From assembly GCF_024170285.1 (NCBI RefSeq), contig NZ_JALJXV010000014.1, forward strand, positions 1 through 48,937: a stretch of 48,937 bases of DNA. The letters run 5' to 3'. Numbering within the stretch: the first letter of the stretch is position 1; each line of letters begins with the position of its first letter. The stretch comes from Natronocella acetinitrilica. Its GTDB lineage: Bacteria; Pseudomonadota; Gammaproteobacteria; Nitrococcales; Aquisalimonadaceae. The translations under genes and the position numbers were made by a program. Below the pieces are notes generated by a model that saw nothing but the letters and a program-made list of their open reading frames with translations, was not told the DNA's origin and made no database searches. Positions 7,063 to 15,980 of this stretch are shown here, piece by piece.

Positions 7063-8617
7063 GGCATGGCGCCTCACCGCGGGGCTTGGGGCTTTACTCG
7101 TCATGTCGCTAGCGCCGGCAGCGCAGGCGCAGGCCCAGCAGACCGGGGCTGAAGCACCCAGCGGCCCGCCCGTGCGCCCCACCCTGAGCGGCTGCCGTGT
7201 CGCCCTGCCCGGCGGCGCGGACATGGACAGTGGCCTCGCCGGCCAGTACCTGGAAGACAGCCAGGGGGCACCGTTTCTTGTGGCCCCCAGCCTGACGTTG
7301 CGCCAGACCTATACCGATAACGTCACCCTTGCGCCGGACAGCGACAAGGAATCCGATTTTGTCACCCAGTTGATCCCGTCCCTCAGCCTGTGCCGGGTGG
7401 GCCCCCGGCTGCGCACCCAGGTGGACTACCAGGCCACCGCCAACTACTACTGGAATGATCAGGACCGCAACGACATCTACCACACGCTGAACGCCGACAG
7501 CACCGCAACCCTGGTGCGCAACCGGCTATTCGTCGACCTGGGCGCGCTCTACGAGCAGCAGACCATTTCAAACCGCGGCGCTTTCGCCGACGACCTGGCG
7601 CTGGATACCGGTAATCGCAGCGACGCCATCACCTTGCGGGCCAGTCCCTACCTGGTGCAGGACCTCGGCCCCCTGGGCAATTCCGTCACCCGGGTGGGCG
7701 TGCGCCGCACTGTCTATGATGAGGACATCCCCAATATCACGCGGCAAAGCGGCAGCTTTCAGCTCGTGAGCCCGGAGGCCGCCGACCCCGTATCCTGGCT
7801 GGCCAGCGTGCAAAGCGAGCGCGTCGAACGTAGCAACATAGACCGAAGCCAGTATTTCGACAACGCCTTTCTGGAACTCGGCTATCGCCTCACCGGCCGG
7901 CTGCAACTCATCGGCCGCGGCGGCGCCGAGACGGAATCCCGCGCCGACGGCACGCAGGACCGCTTCGGCGCGGAATACTGGGAGGCAGGCTTTCGCTGGA
8001 CCGACGTGCGCACCAGCATCGAGGCCCGCTACGGCCGGCGCTTCTTCGGCGACACCTACTTCGCCGCCATCACCCGCCGCGGCAGTCGGCTGACCAGCAG
8101 CCTGAGCTATCGCGAAACCCAGCAGATCTCCGACCGCTTCGTGGTGCTGTCACCGGAAGACCTGGGGCTGCCCAGCCAGATCGTGGACCCGGACACCGGC
8201 GAGGTCTTCGACCTCCCCGGCTTCATCGTCGAAGACAACGAAGTGTTCGTGAGCAAGCGCGCCACCGCCAACACCACCTACCGCACCGGGCGCTCCACCA
8301 TCCGCCTCACCGCCTTTCACGACCGGCGTGAGTTCCAGGTAGCGGAAGACGAAGAGGAGCGCTACGGCGCCGACGCCTACTGGCGCTGGCAATGGCTGCC
8401 GCGCACCGCCGTCATCCCCCGTGTGAGCTGGGAGCGCATCGATTTTCGCGACGATCGCAGCGACACCATACGTGGCGCGCGAATCAGCCTCGCCCACCTG
8501 ATCGGCCGCAAAACTCAGGCCGGCGCCACTATCCGCCGCCAGGAGCGCACATCGAACGAAAGCGGCAATGACTACACCGAAAACGCCATCATTCTCGAAG
8601 CAACGAGGATGTTCTGA
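7040..8617 (+). CDS. PEP-CTERM/EPS-associated outer-membrane beta-barrel protein (TIGR03016-like)
   Basis: The ATG at 7040 lies inside the end of the kinase gene (23-bp overlap), is preceded by GGGAG and yields a clear signal peptide ending APAAQAQA, cleaved near residue 32. The rest is rich in alternating polar/hydrophobic strands with aromatic ends (for example VDYQATANYYWNDQDRND, AEYWEAGFRWTDVRTSIEAR, TSSLSYRETQQI) and ends in an aromatic residue (ATRMF), typical of an outer-membrane barrel. Position and length (525 aa) fit the conserved hypothetical barrel between the kinase and exosortase in XrtA loci. It may act as an additional EPS secretion or anchoring porin; its exact function is unknown. 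Confidence 0.85.
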   Translation: MASPLRGRAWRLTAGLGALLVMSLAPAAQAQAQQTGAEAPSGPPVRPTLSGCRVALPGGADMDSGLAGQYLEDSQGAPFLVAPSLTLRQTYTDNVTLAPDSDKESDFVTQLIPSLSLCRVGPRLRTQVDYQATANYYWNDQDRNDIYHTLNADSTATLVRNRLFVDLGALYEQQTISNRGAFADDLALDTGNRSDAITLRASPYLVQDLGPLGNSVTRVGVRRTVYDEDIPNITRQSGSFQLVSPEAADPVSWLASVQSERVERSNIDRSQYFDNAFLELGYRLTGRLQLIGRGGAETESRADGTQDRFGAEYWEAGFRWTDVRTSIEARYGRRFFGDTYFAAITRRGSRLTSSLSYRETQQISDRFVVLSPEDLGLPSQIVDPDTGEVFDLPGFIVEDNEVFVSKRATANTTYRTGRSTIRLTAFHDRREFQVAEDEEERYGADAYWRWQWLPRTAVIPRVSWERIDFRDDRSDTIRGARISLAHLIGRKTQAGATIRRQERTSNESGNDYTENAIILEATRMF

Positions 8618-10120
8618 ATGAGCGCCGTGGCAAGCACAGTGCAGCGGAACCTGCTGAGACCAGACCTAACGGTCCTGATTGGCGGTTTCCTGCTTGTGCT
8701 CGCACTGCACTGGGCCCCGCTGGAGCGGCTCTTCCAGCGCTGGCTGCGCTTTGACGAGGCCTACTCCCACGGCCTGTTCGTGTTCGGCGCCAGTCTGTTC
8801 CTGCTCTACCGCGTGCTAAAGCACCGCCAGTTCGGTCTGCAGCCCAGCGTGCTGGGCATCGCACTTGCAGCCTTTACTGCGTTGGCGATTAGCCTGGCGG
8901 ACGTGGTGAACATCCAGATCCTGCAGCAAATGGGCGCCGTCTTCCTGTGGTGGGCGATTGCCGTGGCAATGCTCGGCTGGCGCGCGGGCTGGAACCTCGC
9001 CATTCCCATCGGCTTCCTCTACTACGCCGTGCCCATGTGGGACTACCTCACCAAGCCCCTGGTGGGGGCCGCCGTGGTGGTCAACGACATTTTGCTCGGC
9101 TTCATGGGCATCCACTTCCGGGTGGAAGGTGTCTACATCTACCTCCTGGACGTAGGCGCGTTTGAAGTGGCGGATGGATGCTCCGGCCTCCGCTACCTGG
9201 TTGTGGCCCTGACGCTGTCAACACTGTTCAGCGCGCTGAACTTCAGCCGCGCCCGGGAGTGGATCATCCTGCACCTGGTGGCTATAGCCATGGCGCTGCT
9301 GGTGAACTGGGTGCGGATTTTCTGGATCATCCTTGCCGGCTACCAGACGGATATGCAAACCAGCCTGATTGACGATCATGAAATGTTTGGCTGGATATTG
9401 TTCGCGGTGTGCCTGGTGCCGTTCTTCTTCATCGCCAACCGCCTCGCCAACGGTAGCCCGGAGCCGAGCTTGGGGGTACCCGCCCCCCAGCCCGCGCACG
9501 CCATGGCCAAAAAGAGCATTACCGCCACCGCCTTGCTGGCCGGCCTGGTTGCCCTGCCGGTGTGGTTGATCGGCGGCGCCAGCGCCGCGGCGGAGCAACG
9601 CACCCTCGTCGCCCCAGAACGGCTGGGCGACTACGTGCTGGCCCCCCACATTGAAGACACCCTCTGGAACCCCATCATGCAGCGCACCGACCAAGTGCTG
9701 CGTGCGAGCTACGTCCACCCGGACAGCTCTGACCAACGAATGCACCTCGGTATCTGGTACTACAACCCGCAGCGCCAGAACCATGAGCTGGTGCAGTTTG
9801 GGAACCGGCCGATCAACACCGACGACTGGCGCGTGGTGGATCAAGAAACAGATCGAAACGGCTGGCGATACGTCGTCGTGCACCACCGCTACATACAAGA
9901 ACATCGCATAGTGGCCCTCGGCTATCTGGTTAACGGGGATTGGACGCAGGGGGGCTTGCAAGTGAAGCTGCAGATGTTACGCACAGCCTTCAGCCGACAC
10001 AATTTCGGGGCACTGGTCTCACTGTCGATGGTGTGTGACACAGATGCGTGCCGGGCAGAGCGAGAACTCCTCGTCGCCGAACTAAGGCATATTCAGGAAC
10101 AACCATTTGCCGGCAAGTGA
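8618..10120 (+). CDS. xrtA: Exosortase A fused to C-terminal EpsI domain
   Basis: An integral-membrane cysteine protease/transpeptidase that recognises PEP-CTERM sorting signals. Residues 1-285 hold about eight TM helices with the exosortase catalytic residues: Cys188 in VADGCSGLRYL, Arg233 in NWVRIFWIILAG and His254 in DDHEMFGW. After a short linker and another TM helix (about 300-320), residues 325-500 form a soluble EpsI-type (DUF3485) domain (LGDYVLAPHIEDTLWNPIMQRTDQVLRASY...). Exosortase A with a fused EpsI domain is a known architecture of EPS loci. The ATG follows the barrel gene's TGA without a gap. Its substrates are presumably the five PEP-CTERM proteins between 37.8 and 48.7 kb. 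Confidence 0.96.
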   Translation: MSAVASTVQRNLLRPDLTVLIGGFLLVLALHWAPLERLFQRWLRFDEAYSHGLFVFGASLFLLYRVLKHRQFGLQPSVLGIALAAFTALAISLADVVNIQILQQMGAVFLWWAIAVAMLGWRAGWNLAIPIGFLYYAVPMWDYLTKPLVGAAVVVNDILLGFMGIHFRVEGVYIYLLDVGAFEVADGCSGLRYLVVALTLSTLFSALNFSRAREWIILHLVAIAMALLVNWVRIFWIILAGYQTDMQTSLIDDHEMFGWILFAVCLVPFFFIANRLANGSPEPSLGVPAPQPAHAMAKKSITATALLAGLVALPVWLIGGASAAAEQRTLVAPERLGDYVLAPHIEDTLWNPIMQRTDQVLRASYVHPDSSDQRMHLGIWYYNPQRQNHELVQFGNRPINTDDWRVVDQETDRNGWRYVVVHHRYIQEHRIVALGYLVNGDWTQGGLQVKLQMLRTAFSRHNFGALVSLSMVCDTDACRAERELLVAELRHIQEQPFAGK

Positions 10121-10141
10121 ATCAGCAGTAAAGGGCTTAAA

Positions 10142-11065
10142 ATGCAGGATGTAGTTCTTGCCACCTACAACGGTGAACGGACGTTACCCCTGACGCTTGA
10201 AAGGATGGCTTCCCTCGAGGGCCCTAAAGGCGGTTGGCGACTCATTGTTGTTGACAACAACAGCCGGGATAACACGAAAGATATCGTTAACAGGCACCAA
10301 GCCCGACTAAACATTCTTTACCTTTTTTGCCCAACCCAGGGAAAAAACAACGCCTTGAATATGGCGCTCGAACATGTGCAGTCTGATTTGATCATATTCA
10401 CAGACGACGACGTACTCCCCGCTCCACGCTGGCTTCACCATTACCAGAAGAATGCGTCCGCCCACGAACAATATGACGTGTTTGGTGGTCCGATCCTCCC
10501 GTTCTGGATGTCTGCACCCGACATTGATTACGAAAGGGCCATACCCATTGGGCCGGCCTACGCACTCACCCCCCCTGACCTCGCTACAGGGCCAGTGCAA
10601 CCAGACAAAATCTGGGGGGCAAACATGGCCGTGCGTCGGCATCTGTTCGACCATGGACTACGCTTCAATCCGAATGTGGGGCCAGCACCTGGGCAATACA
10701 TGATGGGTAGCGAGACTGAACTCCTCCGCCGCCTCGCGGCAACAGGAACACGAGCCTGGTTCGATACCGAGGCTCATCTTCAGCACATCATTCGCCCCGA
10801 GCAAATGACGCGGCGCTGGCTGATTGGCAGAGCACTCCGCTTTGGGCGCTCACTTGAAGCCATAAAGCGGCAACGGGGTGAGCCTCCCGCCTCCCGCAAA
10901 CTGCCCCGATGGATGTTGCGCAAGATTATTACAGAGCGACTTCTTTCCGACGGGAACTTCCTGCTGCGCAACAAGGAGCGGGCGTTAAGCCATGCTTGGC
11001 AGCACGGCTTGCTCCTTGGCCAAGCAAAAGAGCGCATGCGCGATATCGCCCCAATAAAAAGATAA
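10142..11065 (+). CDS. Glycosyltransferase family 2
   Basis: A GT-A fold glycosyltransferase of 307 aa. The N-terminus has the nucleotide-sugar binding pattern (DVVLATYNGERTLPLTLE, LIVVDNNSRDNT), a DxD-type metal site IIFTDDDVLPAPRW and an acceptor-side WGANMAVRRHLF followed by GSETELLRRL. There are no TM segments, so it should act at the cytoplasmic face of the inner membrane, adding a sugar to the lipid-linked repeat. The ATG has an AGGG ribosome site. It follows xrtA by 21 bp and could be the last gene of the xrtA operon or the first of the variable block. Donor and linkage cannot be read from the sequence. Confidence 0.9.
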   Translation: MQDVVLATYNGERTLPLTLERMASLEGPKGGWRLIVVDNNSRDNTKDIVNRHQARLNILYLFCPTQGKNNALNMALEHVQSDLIIFTDDDVLPAPRWLHHYQKNASAHEQYDVFGGPILPFWMSAPDIDYERAIPIGPAYALTPPDLATGPVQPDKIWGANMAVRRHLFDHGLRFNPNVGPAPGQYMMGSETELLRRLAATGTRAWFDTEAHLQHIIRPEQMTRRWLIGRALRFGRSLEAIKRQRGEPPASRKLPRWMLRKIITERLLSDGNFLLRNKERALSHAWQHGLLLGQAKERMRDIAPIKR

Positions 11066-11075
11066 GGGAACAATT

Positions 11076-12052
11076 GTGGCCCGCTTTATAAAAGTAAAGA
11101 AATCAGCATATTACCGGATCGCAAAACTTGGAGATCGAATCGCCCGATTAACGCGCACGCGGGTGATTCGCAGTACAGGCGCCGGACGAATGTTGTATGA
11201 CAGCATGGCACCTCCGTCAGTTTGCTCCAGCCAACCACATTCACGGAGTGGATACAGCGACAAAAGATTCTGCATCGAGACAAACTTCACACCCTGTGCG
11301 CCGATAAGATACGTGTACGGGACCATATTCGCGCCGTGCTCGGCGAAGATATCGGCCCTAAAATCCTCTGGTCCGGCGAGCGGCTCCCAACCGATGACGC
11401 GTTTTTCTCATCCCTCCCGACCAGTTTCGTGATTAAGGCGAACCACGGATCAGGAACAAACTATGTGGTAAAGAACAAGGAAGACGTCGAATGGGACAAG
11501 ATCGTCGATTTAGCGAACAGCTGGCTCAAGCGCGATTATTCAGCGCTATCAGCCGAGTGGCAATATCGCTGGATCCCGCGAAGACTCATGATCGAAGAAC
11601 ATATCGATCCCGACGCACAGCAAACTCCAGCAAACTATAAGTTCTACTGTTTCAATGGCGAGGTGCAACTCCTCCTTATTGTGGAAGAGTCGGGAGATGA
11701 AAGAGTAGTCTGTTACTTCGACCGGGAATGCAATCCGTTAAAAATAAGCAAGAGCAACGCGACCGTCTCTGCGATGCCGACCGGAATCCGGACGCCAGAC
11801 AAAATCACCTTTCACAAGATGAGAAGTATCGCCGACAAACTTTCTCAAGGCTTTCAATTCTGTCGAGTCGACTTGTACCACACCGACCGCCCCTATTTTG
11901 GTGAAATGACTTTTTCTCCCAACGCCGGCGTTGAGCGATACAGTCCGTCGTACGTAGACGGCATACTTTATCGGTTGCTTGAGAAGCCGTGCCACACTCA
12001 AGCAGTTGCAGAGTTACAAGCCCTACGTCACGCATCACCCCAGAGAACTTAA
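11076..12052 (+). pseudogene. TupA-like ATP-grasp protein, apparently frameshifted near its N-terminus
   Basis: The frame from about 11216 to 12052 encodes a TupA-like ATP-grasp protein: PTTFTEWIQRQKILHRDKLHTLCADKIRVRDHI, the nucleotide-binding FVIKANHGSGTNYVV, EEHIDPDAQ...YKFYCFNGEV and FGEMTFSPNAGVE. In that frame the only start is a TTG at 11222 with no ribosome site, and a stop lies just upstream. A GTG at 11076, 10 bp after the GT2 gene and preceded by AAGGGA, opens another frame (VARFIKVKKSAYYRIAKLGDR...MLYDSMAPP) that looks like the missing N-terminus. A single-base shift around 11200-11225 would join them. TupA-like proteins are thought to ligate amino acids to polysaccharides. It may be inactive, or the shift may be a sequence error. 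Confidence 0.65.
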
Positions 12053-12066
12053 GGCGAATCGGCCGC

Positions 12067-12990
12067 TTATGCCGCGCGCTTACCAATATTGCGCCGAATC
12101 GTCCGATCCGCCATGCGGCTGACAACAGCGCCTGTCCTCCACAGGCCAACATGGCGAGAACACCACGCCAGCTCGCGCAAAAGGGAGAATAAGCCATGCT
12201 CGCGGGCGTGACGCAACCCTGTCGAAATCTCCCCCAGGAGGCCATCCAGTGCGTACGGAGTTAGATCCACTCCGTTGACACCCTGTTCGATCCAGCGAAG
12301 GACTGACGCTCGCGCCCGTATATGATCTCTTAGCTGCGGCCTGCGATCCTGCTTTGTGAGGCTACCCGGCGTATCGTGGCAAATCACCCGTGGGACAGGG
12401 TCGTACGCTATTTTTTTCGCACGCGCCACGAGGCGCCAGAAGAACTCATAGTCTTCACAGGTGCGCAGACGTTCATCGAACCAGACATCCATTTCCTCCA
12501 GGCAGCGTCGTCTCACCAGCACTGTGGATGTCTTGATTCGCATCGACTTGAGCAACCATCCGACATCTGCCCCTTCCACATCGGTCATCGTGCGTCGCTG
12601 GGCAAGGTCTTCACTGCCGTCCGGCCTGAGCACCAGGCGATCTCCATGTACGAAATCAAGCTCGGGGCGCTCTTCAATTAATCGACGAACGTGCAACAAC
12701 CTATCCGGCGCCCACTCGTCATCCGAATCAAGCAACGCAACCCAGTCTCCACGCGCTTCCCGTAAGCCGCTGTTTCTGGCGCTCGAAACGCCCTGATTGG
12801 ACTGGTTGAGCACCTTCACCCGGGGGTCACTGGAAGCGTAGTCCTGAGCTATAGCCAAGGAGCCATCTGACGAGCCGTCATCAACAACGAGAAGCTCAAT
12901 GTCGCCAGCCGGCTGCGTCAATACCGATCGTATCGCACGAGGAAGGAGCCGCTCCCTGTTGTAGACGGGAATGATGACACTGACATTCAT
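12067..12990 (-). CDS. Glycosyltransferase family 2
   Basis: A GT-A family glycosyltransferase of 307 aa from the ATG at 12990; a TTG four codons upstream is also possible. Motifs are VSVIIPVYNRERLLPRAIRSVL, ELLVVDDGSSDGS, the DSDDEWAPDRL metal site and RTCEDYEFFWRLVAR. The C-terminal ~60 residues are basic and helical. It is convergent with the TupA-like gene, 14 bp apart, and divergent from the acyltransferase, so it is a single-gene transcript. It probably adds one sugar of the repeat unit; specificity is unknown. Confidence 0.9.
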   Translation of the reverse strand: MNVSVIIPVYNRERLLPRAIRSVLTQPAGDIELLVVDDGSSDGSLAIAQDYASSDPRVKVLNQSNQGVSSARNSGLREARGDWVALLDSDDEWAPDRLLHVRRLIEERPELDFVHGDRLVLRPDGSEDLAQRRTMTDVEGADVGWLLKSMRIKTSTVLVRRRCLEEMDVWFDERLRTCEDYEFFWRLVARAKKIAYDPVPRVICHDTPGSLTKQDRRPQLRDHIRARASVLRWIEQGVNGVDLTPYALDGLLGEISTGLRHAREHGLFSLLRELAWCSRHVGLWRTGAVVSRMADRTIRRNIGKRAA

Positions 12991-13176
12991 GTGCTTTATC
13001 AACCGCGCTGCTTGATCAAGGTCGCATCGAAAACCATGTTGCTCCGGCGCGCTACTGATGAGTAACTATACTCGCCAAAGATGAAGGTATGTTGTCAGGT
13101 AGGGCGCCTCGACCCGCAGGCGTGGCGCCGATGGCACTCGATTCGCCCGGCATTATGATTATGGGTGACCTCAGAG

Positions 13177-14358
13177 ATGGCGGCTGGCGCAGAGAACGGG
13201 CACATCTCCCAGCGCGTAACCCAACTGGACGCGCTCCGCGCCTGCTTGATGCTGCTCGGCATCATAATACATGCAAGCTTTGTCTTCATTTCCGAACAGC
13301 GCTGGCTCGTCGCATCTGACGACGTCAGTTATTTCTTCGACTACCTCACTCTTTCCATCCACTCCTTTCGAATGCCCGCATTCTTTCTTATTAGCGGCTT
13401 CCTGTACGCGCTGGTTTTATGCCGATCCCGCATCCTGCCCTTTTTCGCTTCTCGATCAACGCGAGTGCTTATCCCGCTCTTCGCTGCCGGCGTTCTGCTG
13501 AATGGCGCCCAATTATACCTCTTTCAGATAATAGGTACCGAGGCCGGTCTTGCCACAATCAACGGGCAAGCGTGTGAATCAGTTGCAGACGTACTCAGAG
13601 GAGCTTGCTGGGAAATACATCTCTGGTTTCTTATCGTTTTATTTTACTTCTTTATATTATGCTTTCCCATTGCAATCATATTAACGCGCGTCACAAAAAT
13701 TACGATACCGACGCCATCATCGTGGCTATGGCCGGCAACAGTTGTCTTCTTCATTGCTATCGTGCAAGCAGTATACTCTGCGGCATACAGGGGCTACTTC
13801 GGCTTTGTCGACTATCTTCCCTTTCTATCAGATCCTAAATTCTATTATTACCTGCCCTACTTTGTTTTCGGCGTACTGCTCAGCCGCGCCAAGATTCAGC
13901 CGCATGCCTGGACGGGACTTGGGCTGCCCGCCATCGCACTACTTCTGGCAAGCTGGATATACTTCCTCTATTCTTTTTCCCCGGCTGACACGTCCATTTC
14001 TCAGCATGTGCGCGGTGGCCGCCATCAGCTCTGGACATCAACCGCCGTTGCATTTCAGACGACATCGGCACTTATTGTGCTTTTTTTACGGCTTCCGGCT
14101 TTCAAACCAGAAATATCACGTTATTTGAGTGATTGCTCTTACACAATATATCTGTTCCATCACATTCTGGTGTTTCTGCTTGCGGTGCTCCTGATAAACA
14201 CCGGGTTGCCGATCGCCATACAGTTTATTGCGCTGGTGATCGCTGTAGTGCTGCTTTCTTGGGCTATTCACCACTATGTGGTATCGCGGAGCCGTTTGGG
14301 CACCATCATATTCAATGGACGACTGGATAACACGGCACGCCCTAGGCGAAGCGCCTGA
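13177..14358 (+). CDS. Acyltransferase family 3 membrane protein (OafA/MdoC-like)
   Basis: An integral-membrane O-acyltransferase of about 393 aa with roughly ten TM helices. It has the family's N-terminal signature TQLDALRACLMLLGIIIHASFVF (catalytic His in IIHA) and SFRMPAFFLISGFLYALV with Arg/Pro at the first cytoplasmic turn. It ends with a short basic tail. Such proteins transfer acetyl or succinyl groups to sugars of EPS, O-antigen or glucans. The ATG at 13177 is chosen; a GTG four codons earlier is also in frame, and neither has a strong ribosome site. The 3' end overlaps the convergent gene by 17 bp. Its composition is more AT-rich than the export operon. Confidence 0.9.
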   Translation: MAAGAENGHISQRVTQLDALRACLMLLGIIIHASFVFISEQRWLVASDDVSYFFDYLTLSIHSFRMPAFFLISGFLYALVLCRSRILPFFASRSTRVLIPLFAAGVLLNGAQLYLFQIIGTEAGLATINGQACESVADVLRGACWEIHLWFLIVLFYFFILCFPIAIILTRVTKITIPTPSSWLWPATVVFFIAIVQAVYSAAYRGYFGFVDYLPFLSDPKFYYYLPYFVFGVLLSRAKIQPHAWTGLGLPAIALLLASWIYFLYSFSPADTSISQHVRGGRHQLWTSTAVAFQTTSALIVLFLRLPAFKPEISRYLSDCSYTIYLFHHILVFLLAVLLINTGLPIAIQFIALVIAVVLLSWAIHHYVVSRSRLGTIIFNGRLDNTARPRRSA

Positions 14359-15820
14359 CCACACGCCGCAAGGCGCGACTGGCACGGCGAATATGACGCA
14401 AAGCAGCAATTGAGCCGGCCACATAGAGGGAGGCCCGCTTCGAGATACCGGCATACCACGGATTCACGATCACCTTCTCCACACGCCGACCCCGCTTTAG
14501 CGCGATCATTTCGCGCAACCCCAACTGCGGGGCCAACTCCAGACACCTGAAGCAATCACCGGCGCCAACCTCATACGGAAACTGACCCCAGTAGTTTGCT
14601 TCGGCTTCGGTGGGGTCATACCAGAACTGCCTGAATGCCTCCATTATTCCGCTGCACGGTGCTTTCGCGTTGCGAATATTCCAACTAGTCAAAGAAAGTG
14701 TCTGAGCAAATGTCATCAAGGGCCTTCGCATGTAATCGGAGGTCCACATTTCACTTCGTTCCGGCACGGGTTCCTGAAAGACGGGAACCACCTCTCCGTC
14801 ATTGTCGGCGTAGCCGATAACTGTTCCGTAATCGGTGACGGTGAAGATTTCCAGCATATGGTTCATCCCGTCCATATCGCGAAAGCCAGTGCCGGTACAG
14901 TGGTCACTAAGATAGGAGTGAATCGGCGGAAAACCTTGCTCGTCCAAATGGGGCCGCCACATGCGCCGAACCAGAAAGCCCTCTGTCCCCTCTGCCGTGA
15001 GCTCCTGGCGCAGCCGGTGCACGGTACGCACCTGGCTTCCTGTTCCCGCCGTGTCGACCAAGCCAACCTTTACGTCGTCAAACACACCGGCCGACGCGAG
15101 ATAACGGGCGACGCGCTCTCGCCGCTGACGAGAGCGCTCCTTAATAAGCTGCCCAACACCAGCGTGGGACAGACTCGCCAGCAGATCCACCAATGCGGAA
15201 AACTCGTCGTCGGTTATTCGTGTGTTCCAACGGTCACGGCCCAGGCCGATACCTTCAAGGTGGTCCTGCACTTCGGACGCCTGTAGGCAGACTCTCTCGA
15301 GAATCGAGGCCAGGGACATGCTGCCCGTGTGCGTGAGTGCCCAGGCAAGATCTGCCCGCCTAAAATCTGACAGCAACGCAACGTTGATCGCGGGGCGGCT
15401 CACGTACAACTGCCGAAGCTCAATAGCGAGCTCTAGCCTTGGGGCGAGGATCGTCGCAAGCTCAAAAAGTACGTCGCCTTCCCGCGACAGGAAATATAGT
15501 CGCCGAAGGCCACGGGCCTGCGCTGCCAGTAACGCCCACACCGTGTAGCTGGTAAGCAAGGGGCCGGCGACTCCGGCGACAACATCCAGAAACGCCGGGG
15601 GCAGGCTCTCCCTAGCGTGCTGCTGGCGCGTCCAGTACGAGGCATCAGCCAAGGCACCACACGAACCTCCCGAGCTCGCGTGCGCCTTGCGCAGACTGGC
15701 CTCAAAACGCGAATGCTGTTCCCAGTTAATGGGTCCGGCAAGTTCTACTTGCGGACGATCGCCGAAGAATTGCATGTCGATTCCCACCCATGCCTGTCGT
15801 AGACGGTCCGGGTTCGGCAT
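14342..15820 (-). CDS. Polysaccharide-locus protein resembling the C-terminal part of COG5610 HAD-type proteins
   Basis: A 492-aa soluble protein. The segment GPLLTSYTVWALLAAQARGLRRLYFLSREGDVLFELATIL and the following ELRQLYVSRPAINVALL resemble the region after the HAD domain in large COG5610 proteins of capsule/O-antigen clusters, where GP.L..F..W....A...G...YFL.RDG is typical. No HAD motif I (DxDxT) is seen at the N-terminus, so this is a stand-alone version. A KVGLVDTAGTGSQ segment lies mid-protein. Function unknown; its context suggests glycan modification. I use the ATG at 15820; a TTG at 15844 is also in frame. Confidence 0.6.
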   Translation of the reverse strand: MPNPDRLRQAWVGIDMQFFGDRPQVELAGPINWEQHSRFEASLRKAHASSGGSCGALADASYWTRQQHARESLPPAFLDVVAGVAGPLLTSYTVWALLAAQARGLRRLYFLSREGDVLFELATILAPRLELAIELRQLYVSRPAINVALLSDFRRADLAWALTHTGSMSLASILERVCLQASEVQDHLEGIGLGRDRWNTRITDDEFSALVDLLASLSHAGVGQLIKERSRQRRERVARYLASAGVFDDVKVGLVDTAGTGSQVRTVHRLRQELTAEGTEGFLVRRMWRPHLDEQGFPPIHSYLSDHCTGTGFRDMDGMNHMLEIFTVTDYGTVIGYADNDGEVVPVFQEPVPERSEMWTSDYMRRPLMTFAQTLSLTSWNIRNAKAPCSGIMEAFRQFWYDPTEAEANYWGQFPYEVGAGDCFRCLELAPQLGLREMIALKRGRRVEKVIVNPWYAGISKRASLYVAGSIAALRHIRRASRALRRVVRRFA

Positions 15821-15933
15821 GCTTATAGAACTACGATGCCTCAATCACCCGGATCAGATACTAATTCGCCATCGATGCTAACCTCCCGCCAAATGCGCGC
15901 CCCTCTGTCGTGACCTACCGGGGGCTACATGGC

Positions 15934-15962
15934 ATGATGAGCTTCTTTAATGTCACTATAAT
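15934..15962 (+). promoter_or_regulatory. Candidate sigma-70 promoter of the ABC exporter
   Basis: A perfect -10 box TATAAT (15957-15962) lies 17 bp after ATGATG (15934-15939, 3/6 match to the -35 consensus) and 18 bp upstream of the ATG. It sits in the divergent intergenic region between the COG5610-like gene and the exporter. Confidence 0.45.
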
Positions 15963-15980
15963 CCAAGTGGAAAAGATTTC

